A stretch of DNA of 64,000 nt. Source: Hymenobacter cyanobacteriorum (GTDB lineage Bacteria > Bacteroidota > Bacteroidia > Cytophagales > Hymenobacteraceae). Within the stretch, counting starts at the first letter, position 1. Each line of letters starts with the position of its first letter. Position numbers and translations under genes: made by a program. Under the pieces are notes generated by a model. That model saw nothing but the letters and a program-made list of their open reading frames with translations, did no database searches and was not told the origin of the DNA. Of this stretch, positions 58,273 to 64,000 are shown one piece after another. The stretch is from NCBI RefSeq assembly GCF_022631375.1, contig NZ_JALBGC010000005.1, positions 248,001 to 312,000 on the forward strand, given 5' to 3'.

Positions 58273-59475
58273 ATGAAACTGGTCGCCTCCGAATCCCTTT
58301 CCCGCCTCGCCGCCCTGCACTGCTCGGCCTGCGGCACCGAATATTCCGCTTTCGATTTGCAGCGGGTTTCGGCCTGCTGCAACGTGCCGCTGGTGGCCGA
58401 TTACGACCTACATGAGCCCCTAAGCCGCGCCGTAATCGACCAGGCCGATACCTCGATGTGGCGCTACGGCGCACTGCTGCCGCTGCTGCACGAAGAAAAC
58501 AAAGTAACCCTCGGCGAGGGGCTGACGCCGCTGTTGCGCCTGCCCCGTCTGGCCGCTCGCTACGACCTGGCCAACCTGCTGCTCAAAGACGAAGGCCAGA
58601 ACCCCACCGGTTCCTTCAAGGCGCGCGGCCTGAGCATGGCCGTATCGAAAGCCAAAGAGCTGGGCATCGAGGGCTGCATCATTCCCACGGCCGGCAACGC
58701 GGGTGTGGCGCTGGCCGCCTACTGCGCCCGCGGCGGCCTCAAAGCGGTAGTGGTGATGCCCCGCCACACGCCGGCTGCCTTCAAAGAGGAATGCTACTGG
58801 TACGGGGCCGAGGTGGAGCTGGTCGACGGCCTCATCTCCGACTGCGGGGCGCGGGTGCGCCAGCGCAACGCCAACGGCGCGCTGCTCGATATCTCGACTC
58901 TGAAGGAACCCTACCGCCTCGAAGGCAAGAAAACCATGGGTTACGAAATCGCCGAACAACTCGGCTGGACGCTGCCCGACGTGCTGCTGTACCCGGCAGG
59001 CGGCGGCACCGGCCTCATCGGCATCTGGAAAGCGTTTCAGGAAATGAAGCAACTCGGCTGGCTTGCGCCCGAGGTAAAACTGCCCCGCATGGTGGCCGTG
59101 CAGGCCGAAAACTGCTGCCCGCTGCTCGAAACCTACGAAGGCCGTCAGTCCAACTGCCACGCCTACCAGGGCCGCGCCACGCTGGCCAATGGCCTGGCTG
59201 TGCCCCACCCGCTGGGCGAAGCCATGATGCTGCGCGTCCTCCACGAATCTAACGGCACGGTAGTGAGCGTGAGCGAGGAGGGCATGCTGGCCGGCATGCG
59301 CGACCTCGGCCAGCACGAGGGCCTGTTTGTAGCCCCCGAAGGCGGTGCAGTCTGGACCGCCGCCCGCCAGCTACTGGCTACCGGCGAAATTCAGCCCCAC
59401 GAAAACATTCTGCTCCTGAACACCGGCAACGGCCAGAAGTACATGGACAACGTGGCCGGCCGGGCGCGGGGGTAG
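58273..59475 (+). CDS. thrC: Threonine synthase (PLP-dependent)
   Basis: This 400-residue fold type II PLP enzyme has the Schiff-base Lys in 'LKDEGQNPTGSFKARGLSMA', the phosphate-binding loop 'TAGNAGVALAAYCARGG' and the later glycine-rich motif 'LLYPAGGGTGLIGIWKAFQE'. An N-terminal zinc-ribbon-like segment ('LHCSACGTEYSAFDLQRVS') is typical of the archaeal/plant-like ThrC class. It converts O-phosphohomoserine to threonine. A TACTTTG element ends 4 bases before the ATG, so the transcript may be nearly leaderless. Confidence 0.92.
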   Translation: MKLVASESLSRLAALHCSACGTEYSAFDLQRVSACCNVPLVADYDLHEPLSRAVIDQADTSMWRYGALLPLLHEENKVTLGEGLTPLLRLPRLAARYDLANLLLKDEGQNPTGSFKARGLSMAVSKAKELGIEGCIIPTAGNAGVALAAYCARGGLKAVVVMPRHTPAAFKEECYWYGAEVELVDGLISDCGARVRQRNANGALLDISTLKEPYRLEGKKTMGYEIAEQLGWTLPDVLLYPAGGGTGLIGIWKAFQEMKQLGWLAPEVKLPRMVAVQAENCCPLLETYEGRQSNCHAYQGRATLANGLAVPHPLGEAMMLRVLHESNGTVVSVSEEGMLAGMRDLGQHEGLFVAPEGGAVWTAARQLLATGEIQPHENILLLNTGNGQKYMDNVAGRARG

Positions 59476-59500
59476 GGGAGATAGGAGAACGGAAGAAGAC

Positions 59501-59590
59501 CGTCATGCTGAGCGGAGTCGAAGCATCTCTACCGAAGAAGTAATAAGTTACTCTCGCGGTAGAGATGCTTCGACTTCGCTCAGCATGACC
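59501..59590. repeat. Dispersed palindromic repeat, family C
   Basis: CGTCATGCTGAGCGGAGTCG with AAGCATCTCTACCG, AT-rich spacer, and the reverse complement (CGGTAGAGATGCTTCGACTT and on). It lies between thrC and the glycosyltransferase-deacetylase gene. Confidence 0.92.
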
Positions 59591-59632
59591 GTTCTGTTGT
59601 GCTCCTTCTGGCGCATCCTCCGCGCCCGGCAA

Positions 59633-59640
59633 TACCTTTG
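59633..59640 (+). promoter_or_regulatory. Minus-7 element TACCTTTG, almost abutting the start codon
   Basis: TACCTTTG matches TAnnTTTG and ends 4 bases before the ATG at 59645. With the usual minus-7 spacing the transcript would begin at or within the start codon, implying a leaderless mRNA or a false match. Confidence 0.45.
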
Positions 59641-59644
59641 CGCC

Positions 59645-61510
59645 ATGCGCATTCTTCACGTTGTTTCGGCTGAGTTTTTTGCGGGCTCGGTGGCTTATGC
59701 CGTGCAGCTGGCCGAGGCCCACCGCGCCCAGGGCCACCAGGTATGGATAGTGGCCGATGCCGACCCGCTGCCCACCGGGGCCACGCTGGTGTGGGCCGGC
59801 ATCAGCAACCGCAGCTACCGGCAGCGGCTGCGCAATGCGCGCATTATCCGGCAGGTGGTCAAGCGGGAAAAAATTGACGTGGTGCACTGCCATTCGCGGG
59901 CCGCCAGCTGGGTGAGCTACTTCGCCCTACGCGGCCTGGCGGTGCCGCTGGTGAGCACCGTGCACGGCCGCCAGCACCTGCACGCGTCCACTTCGTTGTT
60001 CGATGTGTACGGCGACAAGGTGATTGCCATCTGCGACAACCTGCGCGAGCACCTCATCGCGGAAGTGAAGATGGACGCGGCTAAAATTGTGGCCATTCCC
60101 AACGGCGTGGCCTTTGCTGCGTCGCGTAATGAGAAATTGCGAGTGAGGAATGAGGAATTGGAGATTGATAATTCCTCCTTAATAAGGGTAGCATTTATCG
60201 GGCGCTTCAATGGCGGCAAGGGCGAGCGGGCGGCCGCCCTGCTGGCGCAGGTGTTTCCGGTGCTGCTGCGCGAGTTTCCGGCGTTGCGCGTGGCGCTCAT
60301 CGGCGGCGAGCTGGAACACCTGCCAGCGGCGGGTAAAGCAGCTCTGGCGCAACTGCAAGCCGATTTCGGCGAGCGAATTGAAGTGGTTGGGTTCACCGCC
60401 GACGTGCCCGGCTGGTTGGCCCGTACCACGCTCGTGATTGGGGCTGGCCGCGTGGCCATCGAGGCGCTGGGGGCCGGCCGGCCGGTGCTGGCCCTGGGCG
60501 AGGCCAGCTACGCCGGGCTGGTGTCGGAGGCGAATTTTGCGCAGGCGGCGGCTTCCAACTTCGGCGATATTTCGGCGCGGCAAGCCAGCACGGCGGTCGA
60601 TTTTACGGCGTTGCTGGCCGATGCGCAGGCTTTTCTGCAGGCGCCCTGGCCGGTAGCGGCGGCGTTACAACAGCAAGTGCGGGCGCAGTACAGGCTAACC
60701 TCGGTGGCCGCACGGGTACTCGAAACCTACCAGGCAGCGCGCATGCAGAAGGCGGGTATTGGCTACATTCCGGTGCTGATGTACCACAAAATTCCCGATG
60801 CACCGCTGGCCACCAAGCACCAGATTTACGTCACGAAAGACAACTTCGCAAAGCACCTGGCCTATTTCAAAAAGCGCCAGCTCACGCCCATCACCTTCGC
60901 CGACTACCTGAAATACGCCAGCGGTGAGCTGCCGCTGCAAGATTTTCCGGCCCGGCCCATCATCCTCACCTTCGATGACGGCTACACCGACAACTACACC
61001 AACCTGCTGCCCCTGATGCAGCAATACGGCTACCGCGGCGTTATGTACCTGCTCGGCGATTTTGCGGTGCGCTACAACCGCTGGGACGTGGAGGCCGACC
61101 CCAGCGAGCCGCGCGCCGACATCATGAACCCCGAGCAAAAGCGCGCGTTCGTGGCCGCCGGTTGGGAAATCGGGGCGCACACCATGTCGCATTCCCGGCT
61201 TACGGCCCTGCCGCTGCCCGAGGCTGCTGCCGAAATTGCGCAAAGCAAAGCCGCGCTGGAAACCGCGCTGAACACTGGGATTGTCACCTTCGCCTATCCT
61301 TTCGGCGACCTGAACGAAGCCGTGAAAAACGCCGTGCGCGCCGCCGGCTTTGCCCTCGGCGTGGCCACCGACACGGGCGGCCTGAGCATCGAGGCCGACC
61401 GCATGCAAGTGTTTCGGGTAAACATGTTTCCGAACGAATCGACCAGCAGCCTCTTCAAGAAAACCTCGCCCTGGTACCGCCGCTACTACCGCTGGAAGCG
61501 GAAGAAATAG
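59645..61510 (+). CDS. Glycosyltransferase family 4 / polysaccharide deacetylase fusion
   Basis: The ATG at 59645 ('MRILHVVSAEFFAGSVAYAV') opens 621 residues. The N-terminal half is a GT-B glycosyltransferase ('VVHCHSRAASWVSYFALRGL', 'AKIVAIPNGVAF', 'RVAFIGRFNGGKG', and the acceptor/donor loop 'GAGRVAIEALGAGRPVLALG'). The C-terminal half from about 375 is a NodB carbohydrate esterase: 'IPVLMYHKIPD', 'ILTFDDGYTDNYTN' and 'HTMSHSRLTALP' (HxxSH). It likely builds and deacetylates an exported or surface glycan in the cytoplasm or at the membrane. A low-complexity insert at residues 161-179 ('RNEKLRVRNEELEIDNSS') interrupts the GT half. Confidence 0.9.
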   Translation: MRILHVVSAEFFAGSVAYAVQLAEAHRAQGHQVWIVADADPLPTGATLVWAGISNRSYRQRLRNARIIRQVVKREKIDVVHCHSRAASWVSYFALRGLAVPLVSTVHGRQHLHASTSLFDVYGDKVIAICDNLREHLIAEVKMDAAKIVAIPNGVAFAASRNEKLRVRNEELEIDNSSLIRVAFIGRFNGGKGERAAALLAQVFPVLLREFPALRVALIGGELEHLPAAGKAALAQLQADFGERIEVVGFTADVPGWLARTTLVIGAGRVAIEALGAGRPVLALGEASYAGLVSEANFAQAAASNFGDISARQASTAVDFTALLADAQAFLQAPWPVAAALQQQVRAQYRLTSVAARVLETYQAARMQKAGIGYIPVLMYHKIPDAPLATKHQIYVTKDNFAKHLAYFKKRQLTPITFADYLKYASGELPLQDFPARPIILTFDDGYTDNYTNLLPLMQQYGYRGVMYLLGDFAVRYNRWDVEADPSEPRADIMNPEQKRAFVAAGWEIGAHTMSHSRLTALPLPEAAAEIAQSKAALETALNTGIVTFAYPFGDLNEAVKNAVRAAGFALGVATDTGGLSIEADRMQVFRVNMFPNESTSSLFKKTSPWYRRYYRWKRKK

Positions 61511-61526
61511 CCGCCGCCCAGTGGCT

Positions 61527-61796
61527 TCAGGCCCGAAACCGGGCCAGGGTGTGGGCCATCTCCTCCGGGCTGATGGCCTGCAACTCTACTTTTTTGAAAG
61601 GCGACGTGTGGCCGGCCAGCAGCACAACCCGGGTTTTGGCAATGCCGAACGTAGTGGCCAGGAAGGCCAGTAGCGCCGCATTGGCCTGGCCTTCCTGCGC
61701 GGGGGCGTTCAGCCGCACCGTTACCTGGCCGTCGGGGCCAAGCTGGAGCTGATTGACGCGGCTGCCCGGTTTGGCTTTGAGGTGCAGAATGGCCAT
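61527..61796 (-). CDS. DUF167 (YggU/UPF0235) family protein
   Basis: 89 residues from ATG 61796 ('MAILHLKAKPGSRVNQLQLG'). The family motif is 'VRLNAPAQEGQANAALLAFL' followed by 'GIAKTRVVLLAGHTSPFKKV'. The fold is a small alpha/beta protein with unknown function in bacteria. It lies 17 bases after the stop of the endonuclease III-like gene on the same strand, so the two are probably an operon. The stop is close to the convergent end of the GT-deacetylase gene. Confidence 0.91.
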   Translation of the reverse strand: MAILHLKAKPGSRVNQLQLGPDGQVTVRLNAPAQEGQANAALLAFLATTFGIAKTRVVLLAGHTSPFKKVELQAISPEEMAHTLARFRA

Positions 61797-61813
61797 GTGG
61801 CCGCAAAAATAGC

Positions 61814-62557
61814 CTACGCCTGGCCGCCCATGCGGGCCTGCCCAAACGGGCATTGGTCGAGCACCACGCAGCGCCCGCAAGCCGGGCTGCTGAAATAGCA
61901 GCACTTCTGCCCATGGAACATGAGCGCCTCGTGGTGGTCGTACACCTGTTGGGCATCCCAGCCGGGCGGCAGCAACGCTTCGAGCAGCTTGTGGGCCGGG
62001 CCTTCGCCCACCTTCGGCCCAATGAGGCCCAGGCGCTGGGCCACGCGGTGGTGGTGGCTGTCGACGGGCATGGCCGGAATGCGCAGCGTGCTGAAAAGCA
62101 GCGTCGCCGCGCTGGTTTTCGGCCCCACGCCGCTGATGCTTTCGAGCCAGGCCCGGGCCTCGGGCACGGGCATTTCGGCCAGAAAATCGAGCGAGCAAGG
62201 CGCATCGGTGCCGCAGCGCTGGCTGATTTCGCGCAGCACCGCCTGAATGCGCGGCGCCTTCTGCTCGGGCCAGGTGCAGGCCCGAATGGCGTGCTGCACC
62301 GCCTCGGTGGGCGCGTCGCGCACGGCCGCCCAGGTGGGAAATGTGGCGGTCAGTTCCTGGTAGGCGCGGTGCGAGTCGGCGTTTTTGGTGCGGTGCGAAA
62401 GCAGGGCACTCACCAGCTCGCTCAGCGGGTCTTTCGTGCTGAAAAAGCGGAACGGAGCCCCGTATTCGGCACACAGCCGCTCGTGCACCAGCAGCGCCTT
62501 GGCCTGGCGAGCGGCAAACGCAGTGGAGGTATCGGCGGGCGGGGTAGGAGGGGGCAT
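61814..62557 (-). CDS. Endonuclease III-like HhH-GPD DNA glycosylase
   Basis: 247 residues. Helix-hairpin-helix 'WLESISGVGPKTSAATLLFS' contains the catalytic-type Lys, and the catalytic Asp follows in 'MPVDSHHHRVAQRLGLIG'. A C-terminal iron-sulfur cluster site has Cys-x6-Cys-x2-Cys-x5-Cys ('CYFSSPACGRCVVLDQCPF'), as in Nth. It should remove oxidised or damaged bases in base-excision repair. It differs from canonical Nth in the N-terminal region and in 'DSHHHRV' for the usual Asp-Thr-His, so a specialised glycosylase is possible. Confidence 0.9.
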   Translation of the reverse strand: MPPPTPPADTSTAFAARQAKALLVHERLCAEYGAPFRFFSTKDPLSELVSALLSHRTKNADSHRAYQELTATFPTWAAVRDAPTEAVQHAIRACTWPEQKAPRIQAVLREISQRCGTDAPCSLDFLAEMPVPEARAWLESISGVGPKTSAATLLFSTLRIPAMPVDSHHHRVAQRLGLIGPKVGEGPAHKLLEALLPPGWDAQQVYDHHEALMFHGQKCCYFSSPACGRCVVLDQCPFGQARMGGQA

Positions 62558-62679
62558 GGACCGGCCTACGCACCCACGCAGGCAGAGTTGCGGGCGGGTG
62601 CGCCCGCCATGATGCCAAACGGCCCCGACAGGCAGCGCACTGCCGGCCGGGGCCGATTTGAGAAACCACCAATCGCCGC

Positions 62680-63660
62680 CTATTGCGTTGCGTTGTAGAG
62701 CGCAATGGCCTGGCGCTGGTTGGCGGCCTGCTTGCTCTGCAACACCACCGGAATGAGCAGCACCGGCAGCGCCGCAAAAGTGAGCGGCGAGATTCCGGCC
62801 CGGGTCGGGCTCAGGGTTTGGAGCAGGCCCGCCACAAGCAAGCCGCCCCCCACCACGTAGCTGGCCGTGGTGATGTGCTGGTAGCGCCGCGAATCGAACA
62901 GCAACTGCTGGGCCCCGGCATTGTCGCGGGTAGCCATGAGCAGGTTGCTGCTGGTCAGGTTCTGAATCGGGCCGTTGTCTTTCGAGAAGTATTCGGTTTT
63001 CACGGTGCGGTAGCCGCCGTAGGGATAGCCAAAGCCGCCCATGCCGTAGCCGCCGTAGCCGTATCCGTAGCCCGGGTAGCCAAAGCCGCCGGGGCTGGAA
63101 TACTGGGTGGTAGTAATGGAGTACAGGCTGATGCGCCCGGTTTTTTCGCGGCGCAGCGTGGCCTCACGCGACGAATTCGGCAGCGTAGTGCGCACGTAAT
63201 GGCCGGTTTCATCCTCGTAAAACCCTACCTCGGCCAGCTCAAACTTTCGTTGGCCATCGAGCAGCAGGTAAGAATGGCCAAAGAGCGGATTTTTGGTTTC
63301 TACGTCGTTGGCACTGTATACCAGGCCGTTTTTTAAGCCCACCTGAAAACGCGTCGGCCGCAGGCTGCCTCCGGGCAGCTGGCCCGCCGGAGCCGGAGCG
63401 TATACCGGTGCTGCCGGGGCGGGAGGCGCGCTGGGCATAGGGGCCGACAGCGGTGCCGTTATCGTGGCGCGGCGGGTGCTGTCGGGCGGGGCTACGGGCG
63501 TGCTATCAAGCTGGCGCGGGGCCGGCACCGGGCGCGGCCGGGGTGCCGTTGGCACAGAGGGAGCCCCGCCCAACTGGCGGGGGCCGTCGGGCTGAGCCTG
63601 GGCGGTGGCACCGCCCAGCAGCACCAACGCCAATACCGATAACGCGAAAGGGATTTTCAT
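62680..63660 (-). CDS. Secreted Pro/Gly-rich protein with C-terminal membrane segments (326 aa)
   Basis: The start at ATG 63660 gives a signal peptide ('MKIPFALSVLALVLLGGATA' then 'QAQ'). A long Pro/Ala/Ser linker (residues 25-105) precedes a domain with 'RPTRFQVGLKNGLVYSAND' and 'SYLLLDGQRKFELAEVGFYE', then a Gly/Tyr-repeat stretch ('FGYPGYGYGYGGYGMGGFG'). Two hydrophobic segments near the end ('YVVGGGLLVAGLLQTL', 'LTFAALPVLLIPVVLQS') could span a membrane. No family is recognised. It may be an envelope-anchored surface protein. Confidence 0.72.
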   Translation of the reverse strand: MKIPFALSVLALVLLGGATAQAQPDGPRQLGGAPSVPTAPRPRPVPAPRQLDSTPVAPPDSTRRATITAPLSAPMPSAPPAPAAPVYAPAPAGQLPGGSLRPTRFQVGLKNGLVYSANDVETKNPLFGHSYLLLDGQRKFELAEVGFYEDETGHYVRTTLPNSSREATLRREKTGRISLYSITTTQYSSPGGFGYPGYGYGYGGYGMGGFGYPYGGYRTVKTEYFSKDNGPIQNLTSSNLLMATRDNAGAQQLLFDSRRYQHITTASYVVGGGLLVAGLLQTLSPTRAGISPLTFAALPVLLIPVVLQSKQAANQRQAIALYNATQ

Positions 63661-63821
63661 GAGAATGGAGAACGGCAGGAAAAGCAGTGAAAGGGCCCGG
63701 CAAGGTACTACGCTGCAGGCTAAGCCCAACGCAGTGGGCCCGGCACCTGAACGCACTTTATTTCCCACAAATTCCGGCCGGTTCCCGTGAATATCCGGTG
63801 AATGCTAACCGGTCCGGCTGG

Positions 63822-64000
63822 CTACTTCAGCAACTGCTCCAGCAGGCTCAGGCTGTCGGCCAGGTCGCCGCCGGTTTCAAAGTCCAAAGGCTTGAGGATG
63901 TAGCCGCTTACGCCCAGGCGCTCGGCATCGGCGCGGTCCACGTCCATGGCCGAGGTGGTGGTGATGAACACCGGAATGTGGTGCAGCTCGGCGTTGCCGC
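63822..64000 (-). CDS. Response regulator receiver domain, C-terminal part; cut by the window edge
   Basis: The minus-strand frame ends at TAG 63822-63824. The visible part reads 'HIPVFITTTSAMDVDRADAE' and 'LGVSGYILKPLDFETGGDL', which are the switch Thr/Ser region and the conserved Lys-Pro of a CheY-type receiver, then a terminal helix 'ADSLSLLEQLLK'. The gene starts beyond the window. There is no room for an output domain after the receiver, so it is probably another single-domain regulator, as at 493-915. Confidence 0.88.
   Translation of the reverse strand, partial: GNAELHHIPVFITTTSAMDVDRADAERLGVSGYILKPLDFETGGDLADSLSLLEQLLK

Overview
The window looks like chromosomal DNA of a GC-rich member of the Bacteroidota, most likely Hymenobacter or a close relative. 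The evidence is two large secreted proteins with type IX secretion (T9SS) C-terminal sorting domains, TAnnTTTG-type minus-7 promoter elements, a GreB-like factor and DUF6428/DUF4269 proteins typical of that phylum, and dense dispersed palindromes. No tRNA, rRNA, CRISPR array, prophage or replication origin is visible.

Layout. 1-7.5 kb: 3' end of a serpin gene, a multi-PAS histidine kinase with a stand-alone response regulator, a VOC protein, a zinc-ribbon protein, an acyltransferase, a small outer-membrane protein and a DUF3140 protein. 7.7-20.3 kb: an M16 protease, two T9SS-exported beta-helix proteins and, between them, an AT-rich two-gene cassette (DUF262 plus HEPN ribonuclease) that is a probable defence or toxin system. 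The cassette is bordered by gene remnants and terminators. 20.3-27.6 kb: a REP-associated transposase (RAYT1) boxed in by its repeats, an S1-type RNA-binding protein, an AraC/SDR pair, and an arsenic operon on the minus strand read as arsR, DUF6428, arsC, arsN-like acetyltransferase and aquaporin. 27.6-37.2 kb: TonB-like and BamA-like envelope proteins, a radical-SAM/TIGR03915 DNA-repair pair, rmlD, an MFS transporter, GreB and bestrophin. 37.2-46.2 kb: a divergent AraC/aldehyde dehydrogenase locus with DUF779, MaoC, DUF4197, SDR, a GH1-like glycosidase and phosphoglycerate mutase. 46.2-57.3 kb: the alpha-2-macroglobulin/PbpC envelope-defence pair, physically split by a second RAYT-repeat element, then DUF4269, HAD and CAT-like genes. 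57.3-64 kb: LysR, threonine synthase, a glycosyltransferase-deacetylase fusion, DUF167, an endonuclease III-like enzyme, a secreted protein and the end of a response regulator gene.

The most distinctive feature is the dispersed palindrome system. At least five families (called A to E here) occupy intergenic spaces. Families A and B each directly flank one RAYT gene, share the 12-mer CGTCGTTGAACG, and begin with TAG, so that in six places the repeat itself supplies the stop codon of the adjacent gene. Family B also supplies the start region of pbpC. The DUF262-HEPN cassette and the pump-less aquaporin-type arsenic operon are the other two systems most worth following up.
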